Below, one piece after another: positions 8,269 to 16,173 of a stretch of DNA of 36,932 bases. Numbering within the stretch: the first letter of the stretch is position 1; each line of letters starts with the position of its first letter. The notes below the pieces were generated by a model, which was given only the letters and a program-made list of their open reading frames with translations, did not search any database and had not been told where the DNA came from. This stretch comes from Gemmatimonadota bacterium (GTDB lineage: Bacteria; Gemmatimonadota; Gemmatimonadetes; Gemmatimonadales; Gemmatimonadaceae): NCBI GenBank assembly GCA_021299375.1, contig JAJTGR010000032.1, forward strand, positions 1 through 36,932, in the 5' to 3' direction. Both the position numbers and the translations under genes were made by a program.

Positions 8269-8547
8269 ATGGAAATCATGGGTATCCTCCAGGCCGCCGC
8301 GCCGGTGGTGCAGGATCCGAAGGGCCTGGCGATGATCGGTGCCGGCATCGCCGCCGGTGGCGCCGTGATCGGCGCCGGCATGGGCATCGGCCGTATCGGT
8401 GGCTCGGCCGTGGAAGGCATGGCGCGTCAGCCGGAAGCGGCGGGTCGCATCCAGACGGCCGCGCTCATCCTGGCGGCGCTCGTCGAAGGCGCGGCGCTGT
8501 TCGGCGTCGTGGTCGGCTTCCTGATTCAGGGCAAGATCACGTTCTGA
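8269..8547 (+). CDS. atpE: F-type ATP synthase subunit c (F0 rotor)
   Basis: A 92-residue two-helix proteolipid. Helix 1 carries the glycine-rich packing motif (MIGAGIAAGGAVIGAGMGIG), the polar loop contains the conserved R-Q-P (residues 53-55), and helix 2 carries the ion-binding carboxylate Glu73 in ALVEGAALFG. Glu73 is followed by Gly, not Ser/Thr, so the usual sodium-ligand pattern is absent; proton coupling is inferred. The start at 8269 is supported by GGAG 7 bases upstream; a second ATG at 8278 is also possible. It follows a long leader with a hairpin and is followed by another hairpin before atpF. Confidence 0.96.
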   Translation: MEIMGILQAAAPVVQDPKGLAMIGAGIAAGGAVIGAGMGIGRIGGSAVEGMARQPEAAGRIQTAALILAALVEGAALFGVVVGFLIQGKITF

Positions 8548-8556
8548 TGTGCGCGC

Positions 8557-8600
8557 GTGCGGGGCGTCCAGCCGGGCGCCCCGCCGCACCCTCTTTCTTC
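8557..8600 (+). terminator. Attenuator-like hairpin between atpE and atpF
   Basis: GTGCGGGGCG (8557-8566) pairs with CGCCCCGCCGCAC (8577-8589) with a small bulge, followed directly by the pyrimidine run CCTCTTTCTTC. It starts 10 bases after the atpE stop, so it looks like a partial terminator or RNA-stability element that lowers atpF relative to atpE. Confidence 0.5.
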
Positions 8601-8612
8601 GTGGACTCCTCC

Positions 8613-9206
8613 ATGTTCGCTCTGTCTGCCCGCCGTGCCGGCGCGCTCGCTGCTGTGCTGATGCTCTCCGCCACCCCGGCCATGGCCTCGGAAGCCGAAA
8701 GCGCCCCGGGGCTGCTCGACCCCAAGGTCGGGCTGATGTTCTGGACGCTGCTCATCTTCGGCCTCCTGCTGTTCGTGCTGGCCAAGTTTGCCTTCAAGCC
8801 GCTGTTCGCCGCCGTGGAAGCGCGCGAGAAGGCGCTCGAGGACGCCATCGAGGGCGCCAAGCGCGACCGCGCCGAGAGCGAGGCCCTGCTCGCGCAGCAG
8901 CGTGCCCAGCTCGAGGCGGCGCGCACCGAGGCGCAGCAGATCATCGCCGACAGCCGCGCCACGGCCGAGAAGATGCGCACCGACCTGATTGCCCAGACGA
9001 AGCAGCAGCAGGAAGAGATGATCGAGCAGGCCCGTCGGGCCATCGATGGCGAAAAGGCCGCGGCCATCGCCGACCTGCGCCGCGAGGCGGTCGATCTCGC
9101 CATCGCCGGCGCGTCACGCGTCATCGAGCAGAACCTCGACTCCGCGGGTAACCGTCAGATCGTCGAGTCGTTCCTCGCGTCGCTCGACGGCAAGGCGGCC
9201 CGCTGA
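8613..9206 (+). CDS. atpF: F-type ATP synthase subunit b (F0 peripheral stalk)
   Basis: About 197 residues. An N-terminal signal peptide (cleavage likely after AMA) precedes a membrane helix (VGLMFWTLLIFGLLLFVLAK), then a long charged coiled coil (about residues 70-160) rich in Glu, Ala, Arg and Gln, as expected for the stalk dimer. I chose ATG 8613 because it starts the signal peptide and lies after the intercistronic hairpin; an ATG at 8547 overlapping the atpE stop is in frame but would translate through the hairpin. Its stop overlaps the atpH start (TGATG at 9204-9208), so the two are translationally coupled. Confidence 0.93.
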   Translation: MFALSARRAGALAAVLMLSATPAMASEAESAPGLLDPKVGLMFWTLLIFGLLLFVLAKFAFKPLFAAVEAREKALEDAIEGAKRDRAESEALLAQQRAQLEAARTEAQQIIADSRATAEKMRTDLIAQTKQQQEEMIEQARRAIDGEKAAAIADLRREAVDLAIAGASRVIEQNLDSAGNRQIVESFLASLDGKAAR

Positions 9207-9763
9207 TGCCCGCCGGCGTGCAGGGCGAGTCGGTCGCCCGAAACTACGCCGAGGCGCTGCTGGCGCTCTCCCGCAAGGCGGATGATCCGTCGGGCTGGGG
9301 GAGCATGTTGCGCCAGGTCGCGACGGCCATTCGCACCGATGAGATGCTCGCGCGATTCCTCGAGTCGCCGCGGATCGCCGCGGAGTCCAAGGCCGACGTG
9401 CTCTCCAAGGCGCTCAGCGACCGCGTACCGCGGCTGTTCCTGCGCTTTCTGCAGCAGCTGGTGAAGAACCGCCGCCAGATGCTCATCCCGACGATCGCCG
9501 ACGAGTACGATACGCTGCTCGACGCCTCGCAGGGGATCGTGCATGCCCGCGTCACGGTGGCCCGGGAGACCGGCGAGCCGGAGATGGCGATGATCGCCGA
9601 GCGGCTGTCGAAGGCGGTGGGCAAACAGGTCGTGCCGCACGTGGCGATCGATCCGGCCATTCTCGGTGGCGTCGTGGTGCGCATTGGCGATACGGTCATG
9701 GATGGCTCGCTGCGCCGCAAGCTGGCCATGTTGCGCCGACGCATGGGCGCGTCGCGGGTCTGA
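9206..9763 (+). CDS. atpH: F-type ATP synthase subunit delta
   Basis: A 185-residue delta (OSCP-type) subunit linking the peripheral stalk to the top of F1. The N-terminal helical domain begins ARNYAEALLALSRK, and the C-terminal part has the conserved strand-turn pattern ending ILGGVVVRIGDTVMDGSLRRKLAMLRRRM. The length is typical. Translation is coupled to atpF by the TGATG overlap. It is the last ATP synthase gene here: a terminator-like hairpin follows within 10 bases, and no alpha, gamma, beta or epsilon gene comes after it. Confidence 0.95.
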   Translation: MPAGVQGESVARNYAEALLALSRKADDPSGWGSMLRQVATAIRTDEMLARFLESPRIAAESKADVLSKALSDRVPRLFLRFLQQLVKNRRQMLIPTIADEYDTLLDASQGIVHARVTVARETGEPEMAMIAERLSKAVGKQVVPHVAIDPAILGGVVVRIGDTVMDGSLRRKLAMLRRRMGASRV

Positions 9764-9772
9764 TCGTCCCGA

Positions 9773-9806
9773 CCCCGGCGGCCTTCGGCCGGGATCGCTC
9801 GCTTTT
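9773..9806 (+). terminator. Terminator-like hairpin after atpH
   Basis: A GC-rich hairpin (CCCCGGCGGCC / GGCCGGG around a TTC loop, 9773-9793) is followed by ATCGCTCGCTTTTC. It supports ending the ATPase transcript at atpH. Confidence 0.5.
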
Positions 9807-9825
9807 CGCTACCGGGGGGCTGCAC

Positions 9826-10203
9826 ATGAGTGGTCGAGTGGACGTACGCCATGTACCCAAGCCGTGGGGACACGAGACAGTGTGGGCGCATACCGACCGG
9901 TACGTGGGGAAGATCCTCCACATCACGGCCGGGCAGGCGCTCTCGGTGCAGTACCACGAGCGCAAGGACGAAACGGTGTACCTGCTCACCGGCGAGATGA
10001 AGTACTGGGTGCAGCTGCCCGGCGACACCGAGCTGCGCGATCAGGCGCTGACCGCCGGACAGGCGTTCCGGATCACGCCGGGGACGATCCACTACATGGA
10101 GGCCGTGACCGATTGCGACGTGCTCGAGGCGAGCACGCCGGAGCTGGACGATGTGGTGCGCCTCAAGGACCGCTACGGGCGCGAAGGGACCAGCGCCCCC
10201 TGA
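9826..10203 (+). CDS. Cupin protein, mannose-6-phosphate isomerase-like
   Basis: A 125-residue single cupin barrel. The start WGHETVW resembles type II phosphomannose isomerase cupins. The two cupin motifs are visible: VQYHERKDETVYLLTGEMKYWV (HxH-like metal site with His and Glu ligands) and FRITPGTIHYMEAVTDCDVLEAST. Proteins of this type isomerise or bind phosphosugars, but a lone small cupin may also be regulatory or epimerase-like, so the substrate is not assigned. A G-rich sequence lies about 7 bases before the ATG. It heads a run of five co-directional sugar genes, 112 bases before the first nucleotidyltransferase. Confidence 0.78.
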   Translation: MSGRVDVRHVPKPWGHETVWAHTDRYVGKILHITAGQALSVQYHERKDETVYLLTGEMKYWVQLPGDTELRDQALTAGQAFRITPGTIHYMEAVTDCDVLEASTPELDDVVRLKDRYGREGTSAP

Positions 10204-10314
10204 CTGGCTGGTGGCCCGGACACATTGGTGAGCGGCGCCCCTCCCCGGAGGCGGCGCCGCTCTGCATCTTGGGAGCATCTTCCCCCCGACTCCCGACACG
10301 GAACTCCGCCCGAC

Positions 10315-11304
10315 ATGAAGGTCATCATCCCGCTCGCCGGCAAGGGGACGCGGCTGCGCCCCCACACCCACGTGGTCCCCAAGCCCATGCTCAAGGTGGC
10401 CGGCCGTCCGGTCATGAGCTACGTCATGGACGACGTGCAGCGACTGGGGAATGTCGAACAGGTGGTGTACATCACCGGGCACCTCAAGGACAAGGTCGAG
10501 GCGTACGCGCGGGCGACGTACGACATCCCGAGCGTGTTCATCGAACAGGCGGTGCAGGATGGTACGGCCGGGGCGGTGGCACTGGCCAAGCCCTACGTCG
10601 ACCAGCCCGTGCTCATCATCTTCGTGGACACGATCTTCGACGCGGACCTCAGCATCGTGAAGGACTCAACCGACGACGGCATCATCTGGACGAAGGAAGT
10701 CGAGGACTACCAGCGCTTCGGCGTCGTGGTCACCGATTCCAACGGTCACATGACGAAGATCGTCGAGAAGCCCAGCGAGCCGATTTCGAGGCGCGCCAAC
10801 ATCGGCCTGTACTACATTCGCAACTGGCAACTGCTGTACGAGGGGATCGATCACGTGCTGACGACCGCTCCGAACAAGGGGGAGTGGTATCTGACCGATG
10901 CCTTTCAGTACATGATCGACCACGGTGCCAAGATCCGGGTGGTCGACGTGGAGGGCTGGTACGACGCAGGGCAGCTGGAAACCTTGCTCGACACGAACCG
11001 CACGATGCTCGCGAAGGGGCGCGCGCGCCGGCCGGCGCAGCTGGGCGCCGGGGCCACGATCGTGGAGCCCGTCTACATCGAGGATGGCTGCACGATCGAG
11101 CACGCGACGGTGGGGCCGAACGTGTCGCTGGGCGCCGGCAGCGTGGTGCGTCATGCCACGGTGTGCGATACCGTGGCCGGTGACGGCGTGCAGATCCTCA
11201 ACGCCGCGCTGCATGACTCGTTTCTCGGGGACCACGTGGTGGTGGACGGGGTGAAGGGGTGCATGTCGATCGGGGACCACTCGGCAATTCGGGGGGATGC
11301 ATGA
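10315..11304 (+). CDS. Sugar-1-phosphate nucleotidyltransferase (RmlA-like, with left-handed beta-helix)
   Basis: A 329-residue enzyme. The N-terminal nucleotidyl-transfer domain has the signature PLAGKGTRLRPHTHVVPKPM (Lys in PKPM), FVDTIFDADL for metal binding, and VEKPSEPISRRANIGLYYI. The last ~85 residues form hexapeptide repeats (IEDGCTIEHATVGPNVSLGAGSVVRH), a left-handed beta-helix. This architecture fits glucose-1-phosphate thymidylyl- or uridylyltransferases and archaeal-type bifunctional sugar-phosphate nucleotidyltransferases; the exact nucleotide and sugar cannot be told. The start at 10315 begins right at the fold. Its stop overlaps the next gene's ATG (ATGA at 11301), showing coupling. 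Confidence 0.9.
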   Translation: MKVIIPLAGKGTRLRPHTHVVPKPMLKVAGRPVMSYVMDDVQRLGNVEQVVYITGHLKDKVEAYARATYDIPSVFIEQAVQDGTAGAVALAKPYVDQPVLIIFVDTIFDADLSIVKDSTDDGIIWTKEVEDYQRFGVVVTDSNGHMTKIVEKPSEPISRRANIGLYYIRNWQLLYEGIDHVLTTAPNKGEWYLTDAFQYMIDHGAKIRVVDVEGWYDAGQLETLLDTNRTMLAKGRARRPAQLGAGATIVEPVYIEDGCTIEHATVGPNVSLGAGSVVRHATVCDTVAGDGVQILNAALHDSFLGDHVVVDGVKGCMSIGDHSAIRGDA

Positions 11305-12689
11305 GCGAGCTGTCACGCCGCGACCTGCTCACGGGGGCCGCCGCGGCGGCGGCCGCTGCGCTGGCCGCCACACCCGCCCGCCTGCTGGCGAGCACCGACG
11401 ACTGGCGTGTCGACCTGATGGCGCCGACGCCGGCTGGAAACGGCTCGATGCTCGGCGTGCCCTTTGCCAGGCACGATGTCGTGCGCGTCGCGATCGTGGG
11501 CACCGGACTGCGCGGCCGGTCGGTCCTCGGCGAGCTGCTCGCCATCGAGGGCGTGGAGATCACGGCGCTCGCCGACATCGTGCCGGAGAAGGCCCAGCGC
11601 GCGGCTGCGATGGTCACCAAGGCGGGCCGCCAGGCGCCGGTGCTGTTCACTGACGGTGAACGGGACTTCCTCCGACTGGTCCAGCGCGACGAGGTCGATT
11701 TCGTGTACACGGCGACGCCCTGGCCGTGGCACACGCCGGTGATGCTGGCGGCCATGAAGGCCGGCAAGCATTGCGGCAGCGAGGTGCCGATCGCGCTCAC
11801 GGTCGATGAGGCATGGGAGCTGGTCGACACCTCGGAGAAGACCAGGCGGCACTGCCTCATGATGGAAAACTGCTGCTACGGCAACAGCGAACTCACCGTG
11901 CTGCGCATGGTACGCGAAGGGGTGTTCGGTACGCTGCTGCATGCCGAGGCGGCGTACCTGCACGACCTGCGCAAGATCCTGTTCGAGAACCGCGACGAAG
12001 GATTGTGGCGGCGGTTCCCGCACACCGAACGTGACACGAACTTCTATCCGACGCACGGACTTGGACCGGTGGCGCAGTATCTGGGCATCCACCGCGGCGA
12101 CCGGTTCGAGTACGTGGTGTCGATGTCGTCGCCCGAAGCGGGCCTCACGGAGTGGCGGGAGCGGAACGAGCCGAAGGACAGCCCGAAGTGGAGCGAGACG
12201 TACAAGGCCGGCGACATGAACACGTCGCTGATCAAGACCGCCAAGGGGCGCACCATCCTGCTGCAGCATGACGTGGTGAATCCGCGTCCGTACTCACGCC
12301 TCAACAACCTGCAGGGCTCGAAGGCGGTGTTCAATGACTACCCACCGCGCCTGTACATCGATGGCGCGCCGGGGGGCGAACGCTGGACTCCGCTGAGCGA
12401 ATTCAAGGGCCAGTACGAGCATCCGCTCTGGACGGCGGTCGGCGATCTCGCGCGCAAGAACGGCGGCCACGGCGGCATGGACTTCATCATGGCCTATCGG
12501 CTCATCCAGTGCATGCGCGAAGGGTTGGCCCCCGACTTCGACGTGTACGATGCCGCGGCGTGGAGTGTGCCGTACGCGCTGTGCGAGCAGTCGATCCGCA
12601 AGGGCAGCGCGCCGGTCAGGTTCCCCGACTTCACGCGTGGTGCGTGGCGGGCCTCCACGGCGCCGCAAGGACCGGCCAGCAGTCCGTGA
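11301..12689 (+). CDS. Tat-exported Gfo/Idh/MocA-fold protein, probable GH109 glycosidase
   Basis: A 462-residue exported protein. The N-terminus has a Tat motif (SRRDLL) and an alanine-rich hydrophobic stretch. The Rossmann domain begins VVRVAIVGTGLRGRSVL, and the NAD-binding region includes TATPWPWHTPVMLAAMKAGKHCGSEVP. The pattern fits glycoside hydrolase family 109 (NAD+-dependent alpha-N-acetylgalactosaminidases that work through a transient 3-keto intermediate), whose members are typically Tat-exported with bound cofactor. A non-hydrolytic Gfo/Idh/MocA oxidoreductase is the alternative. It is likely periplasmic. Translation is coupled to the upstream nucleotidyltransferase, and the second nucleotidyltransferase starts 13 bases after its stop. 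Confidence 0.85.
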   Translation: MSELSRRDLLTGAAAAAAAALAATPARLLASTDDWRVDLMAPTPAGNGSMLGVPFARHDVVRVAIVGTGLRGRSVLGELLAIEGVEITALADIVPEKAQRAAAMVTKAGRQAPVLFTDGERDFLRLVQRDEVDFVYTATPWPWHTPVMLAAMKAGKHCGSEVPIALTVDEAWELVDTSEKTRRHCLMMENCCYGNSELTVLRMVREGVFGTLLHAEAAYLHDLRKILFENRDEGLWRRFPHTERDTNFYPTHGLGPVAQYLGIHRGDRFEYVVSMSSPEAGLTEWRERNEPKDSPKWSETYKAGDMNTSLIKTAKGRTILLQHDVVNPRPYSRLNNLQGSKAVFNDYPPRLYIDGAPGGERWTPLSEFKGQYEHPLWTAVGDLARKNGGHGGMDFIMAYRLIQCMREGLAPDFDVYDAAAWSVPYALCEQSIRKGSAPVRFPDFTRGAWRASTAPQGPASSP

Positions 12690-12702
12690 GCCGCCCGCGC
12701 CC

Positions 12703-13512
12703 ATGATTCGGACGGCGGTGATCATGGCCGCCGGTCTCGGGACGCGCATGCGCCAGGCCGACGACGGTGCGGCGCTCAACGCGTCGCAGTCGGTGGTCGC
12801 CGAGGCGGGGGTCAAGGGGATGATTCCGATCCGACGGCCTTTTCTCGAGTATGTGCTGTCGGCGTTGGCCGATGCCGGTGTCGACGACGTGGTCTTGGTG
12901 ATCGGCCCGCAGCACGAGGCCATACGCCGACACTTCACCGTCGAGGCGCCGCCGCGGCGCGTGCGTGTGCGCTTTGCGGTCCAGCCGGAACCGATCGGAA
13001 CGGCAAACGCGGTGACCACGGCGGCGACGCTGGTGGGGGCGGCGCCGTTCCTCGTGCTCAATGCCGACAATTACTACCCGGTGGAGGCCTATCGGGCGCT
13101 GGCGGCAGACGACTCGGCCGGCACCATCGCTTTCGATCGCGAAACGCTCGGGGGCGAGGGCAACATCGACGCCGAACGGGTACGGGCGTTTGCCGTGCTC
13201 ACGGTGACCGACGACGGCTACCTCGCCGGGATCATCGAGAAGCCCGGCGAGGCGCTCGACCTGGCCAGCTCGGCGGCGCGCTGGGTAGGCATGAACCTCT
13301 GGGCGGTCACGCCGGACATCGTGGATGCCTGCCGGCGCGTGCCACGCTCGCGTCGCGGTGAGTTCGAGTTGCCCGAGGCGGTGGCGCTGGCCCTGCGTGA
13401 TGGCGTGCGGGTGCGCGCCATTCGCATGGCGGCGCCGGTGCTCGACCTGTCGCGACGAGCCGACGTAGCGGTCGTCGCGGCGCGACTCGGCGACATCGAG
13501 CCGCAGCCGTAG
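12703..13512 (+). CDS. NTP-transferase (sugar nucleotidyltransferase) with atypical signature loop
   Basis: A 269-residue single-domain nucleotidyltransferase. The nucleotide-binding signature VIMAAGLGTRMR opens the protein, but about 20 extra residues (QADDGAALNASQ...) follow before the Lys-containing strand VKGMIPIRRPFLEYVL, where most relatives have a shorter loop and PK-P-L. The metal site is probably in FLVLNADNYYPVE (N-A-D), with later VLTVTDDGYLAGIIEKP. There is no beta-helix tail. It starts 13 bases after the GH109 gene and ends 6 bases before the sugar kinase, so it most likely acts with that kinase to convert a free sugar into a nucleotide sugar. The substrate is unknown. Confidence 0.85.
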   Translation: MIRTAVIMAAGLGTRMRQADDGAALNASQSVVAEAGVKGMIPIRRPFLEYVLSALADAGVDDVVLVIGPQHEAIRRHFTVEAPPRRVRVRFAVQPEPIGTANAVTTAATLVGAAPFLVLNADNYYPVEAYRALAADDSAGTIAFDRETLGGEGNIDAERVRAFAVLTVTDDGYLAGIIEKPGEALDLASSAARWVGMNLWAVTPDIVDACRRVPRSRRGEFELPEAVALALRDGVRVRAIRMAAPVLDLSRRADVAVVAARLGDIEPQP

Positions 13513-13518
13513 GTGTCC

Positions 13519-14907
13519 ATGTCTACCACGTTGACCGACTTGTTCGTACGGCAATCATTCGAGGCTGCGGCCTTCTCACCGCCGGTCGCGGTCGCGTATC
13601 GCGAGCTCCTGCGCCAAGCCCATCAGGCCCTCGACGATGGTGAGGTCCCGTCCGATGGACGCCGGGTGTGGATCGTGCCCGGGCGCATCGAGGTGCTGGG
13701 TAAGCACGTGGACTATGCCGGTGGCCGTTCGCTGCTGTGTGCGGTGGAGCGTGGCATGGTGCTGATCGCGCGCCCCCGAGGCGATCGGCAAGTCGTGCTG
13801 CGTGATGCCCGCCGCCGGGAGGCGACCGCGTTGTCGCTCGATGCGCCAACGCGAGGCGCCATGCCGTGGACGATCTATCCGCGCACGGTGATGCAGCGGC
13901 TGAGCCGGAACTTCGGGACGATGGTGCAGGGCGTTGACGTTGCCTTGGCGAGCAACCTGCCGCCGGCGGCCGGGGTCTCCAGTTCGAGTGCGCTCACCGT
14001 CGGGCTCACGCTGGTGTTCGCGGCGCTCTTCGACCTTCCGACGCACCCGGATTGGGCGCCGGCGATTCCCGACCGCCCGGCCCTGGCGGGCTACATCGGC
14101 GCCGTCGAGAACGGCGGCGACTACGGGGGGCTCACGGGGGAGCGTGGCGTGGGTACGATGGGCGGGGCTCAGGACCAGACGGCCATCCTCTGCAGCGATC
14201 CGGGGCGTCTCGACGTGTACCGCTGGGCCCCCGTGCAGTACGAGCGTTCGGTCGAATGGCCGGCGACCCACTGCTTCGTGGTGGGCGTGAGCGGCGTGGT
14301 GGCGTCCAAGACCGGCGGAGCGAAAGACCGCTACAACCGGGCGGCACGCACGGCGCATCGTCTGGTGGCGGCGTGGAATGGCCACGCCGAGGCGACGGGA
14401 CGTCCGCGTGCGCACACCTTGCGCGAGGCGTTCCTTCTCGCGGCAGACGGGGCGCCGATGTCGGAAGTGCCGGTCGCGCTGGTGGACGCGGCGGAGGCAA
14501 ACGCATCGGCGGAGTTCCCCGCCCACCACCTTGTGGCCCGGCTCGGACAGTTCTTCGACGAAACGTTCGTCCTCGTCCCCGGTGCGGCGGACGCGTTGCA
14601 GCAGGGAGACCTTGCCCGCTTCGGTCGCCTGGTCGATCAGTCGCAGGCGGGGGCGGAGCGAGCGCTCGAAAATCAGATCGCGGAAACGGTGCATCTCCAG
14701 CGCTATGCCCGCGAACTCGGAGCTGATGCCGCGAGCGCGTTTGGTGCCGGCTTCGGCGGGAGCGTGTGGGCGATGGTACCTGTCGGGGAGGCGGATGCCT
14801 TCGCGGCGCGCTGGCGTGAGCGCTATCTCCGCGTGCATCGCGCGGCACACCGCGCCCAGTTCTTTGCCACGGCGCCGGGACCGCCGGCGTTCGAGATCAC
14901 CGGGTAG
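13519..14907 (+). CDS. GHMP-superfamily sugar kinase, galactokinase-like
   Basis: A 462-residue GHMP kinase. Motif 1 is PGRIEVLGKHVDYAGG, motif 2 the ATP loop LPPAAGVSSSSAL, and motif 3 GAGFGGSVWAMV. The catalytic Asp is probably in MGGAQDQTAIL (about residue 219). In galactokinases motif 1 reads GEHTDY and its Glu contacts the sugar; here that Glu is Lys (GKHVDY), while the His and Asp remain, so the substrate may not be galactose. It forms a tight unit with the upstream nucleotidyltransferase (6-base gap). A GTG at 13513 is an alternative start. Its 3' end overlaps the convergent M20 peptidase gene by 11 bases. Confidence 0.88.
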   Translation: MSTTLTDLFVRQSFEAAAFSPPVAVAYRELLRQAHQALDDGEVPSDGRRVWIVPGRIEVLGKHVDYAGGRSLLCAVERGMVLIARPRGDRQVVLRDARRREATALSLDAPTRGAMPWTIYPRTVMQRLSRNFGTMVQGVDVALASNLPPAAGVSSSSALTVGLTLVFAALFDLPTHPDWAPAIPDRPALAGYIGAVENGGDYGGLTGERGVGTMGGAQDQTAILCSDPGRLDVYRWAPVQYERSVEWPATHCFVVGVSGVVASKTGGAKDRYNRAARTAHRLVAAWNGHAEATGRPRAHTLREAFLLAADGAPMSEVPVALVDAAEANASAEFPAHHLVARLGQFFDETFVLVPGAADALQQGDLARFGRLVDQSQAGAERALENQIAETVHLQRYARELGADAASAFGAGFGGSVWAMVPVGEADAFAARWRERYLRVHRAAHRAQFFATAPGPPAFEITG

Positions 14908-16165
14908 CACGTGGCCTGACGTCGGCCAGGGCCAGGGCCAGGCCGAGGACGAGGTGCAGGACACGCTCGATGCCGGCACTGCCGTGCGCGTCGTCGTACC
15001 ACTCGTCTCGGGTATGGGCGCCACCCCCTATGCCGCCGGCCCCGATGGCGATGGCGGGAATACCGCGGGCCAGCGGCACGTTGGCGTCGGTGGAGGCGCT
15101 GGCCGACCGGGGCTTGCGGCCTACCGTCTGGGTCGCGCGTACGGCGGCCTGTACGAGCGGTGACTCGCTCTCGAGGGCACCCGCCGGACGGCTGCCGAGC
15201 ACGGCCACCTCGACCGTGAGCGGCCGCGACGGGTCGTGGCACGTGGCGTCGCGGGCGACGGCGTACGCGGCATGCTCGAGCTCCTGCCGGAGGCGCGCCA
15301 AGCCGGCAGCGGATGGGGAGCGTGCATCGAGGTCGACCCACGCCTGCTGGGGAATGCCGGTGAGTGAGTCCCCACCATGCATGCGGGTGATGGTGACGGT
15401 GCGCTGGCGGCGGGTGCCGTCGCCGAGTCGATCGGCAATGCCGATGAACGCGCCCAGCGCATGGATGGGATTCGGGGCACCGGCGTGCACCCACGGGTGC
15501 CCACCGCTGCCGCGCATGGTGATGCGGAGGCGCAGTGACCCGATGGCGTGGTGCACGATCGATTCGTCGCCCGGGCCGTCGATGGCGATCGCGGCGCTGG
15601 GCCGGAGGCCGCGTACGGCGGCGTCGTCGAACCAGGTACGGGCACCCAGCAGGTTGCCCTCACCCTCCTCGCCCACGGTCGCCACGAGATGCACGGGGCG
15701 CCGAAGCCGCGCCCGCGTCTCCGGTGCGTGAAGCGTATCGGCGAGTACCAGCAGGGCGGCCAGGCCGCGTCCATTGTCCCCGATGCCCGGACAGCATACC
15801 CGCGATCCATCGCGGACGACCTCCACGGCGTCGTCGGAGACGTAGACGGTGTCGAGGTGCGCGAGGCAGACGATCGGTGCGGCGTCGTCGACGGAGGACG
15901 GCCTCGACGTTGGCGTGACCACGGCGCAGACGTTGCCACTGCGGTCGCGCGACACCGACAGCCCGGCAAGCATCGCCAATGCCTGTTGCACGTGGGCGGC
16001 GCGGGTGCCTTCATTCCCGGTGGGAGCGGCGATGCGCGCACAGGCGATCTGCTGCTGCAGCACCCAATCCTGCCGGCGTCGCCAGCCGGCGCAGAGGTCC
16101 GCCAGCCACGGCTCGTGGCCATGCGCGGATGCCACCGCGGAGGCTCGACCTGTCCACTTCATCAT
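14897..16165 (-). CDS. M20-family metallopeptidase
   Basis: About 422 residues. Metal-binding landmarks of the M20 di-zinc family are visible: CLAHLDTVYV (His and Asp), GIGDNGRGLAAL (bridging Asp), and VATVGEEGEGN (catalytic Glu and metal Glu), then a lid domain with RGSGGHPWVHAG and a late His in GGAHTRDEWYDD. Members are aminopeptidases, carboxypeptidases or amidohydrolases; the substrate cannot be read from sequence. There is no signal peptide, so it is probably cytoplasmic. Tandem ATGs at 16165 and 16162 are both possible starts. The start is only 8 bases from the divergent MFS gene start, and the 3' end overlaps the sugar kinase gene. Confidence 0.88.
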   Translation of the reverse strand: MMKWTGRASAVASAHGHEPWLADLCAGWRRRQDWVLQQQIACARIAAPTGNEGTRAAHVQQALAMLAGLSVSRDRSGNVCAVVTPTSRPSSVDDAAPIVCLAHLDTVYVSDDAVEVVRDGSRVCCPGIGDNGRGLAALLVLADTLHAPETRARLRRPVHLVATVGEEGEGNLLGARTWFDDAAVRGLRPSAAIAIDGPGDESIVHHAIGSLRLRITMRGSGGHPWVHAGAPNPIHALGAFIGIADRLGDGTRRQRTVTITRMHGGDSLTGIPQQAWVDLDARSPSAAGLARLRQELEHAAYAVARDATCHDPSRPLTVEVAVLGSRPAGALESESPLVQAAVRATQTVGRKPRSASASTDANVPLARGIPAIAIGAGGIGGGAHTRDEWYDDAHGSAGIERVLHLVLGLALALADVRPRATR

Positions 16166-16173
16166 CCGACCCG

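Noticed and set aside
8547-8612. atpF starting at the ATG overlapping the atpE stop
   Set aside because: The extra residues include the intercistronic hairpin and would precede a normal signal peptide beginning at 8613; kept only as an alternative.
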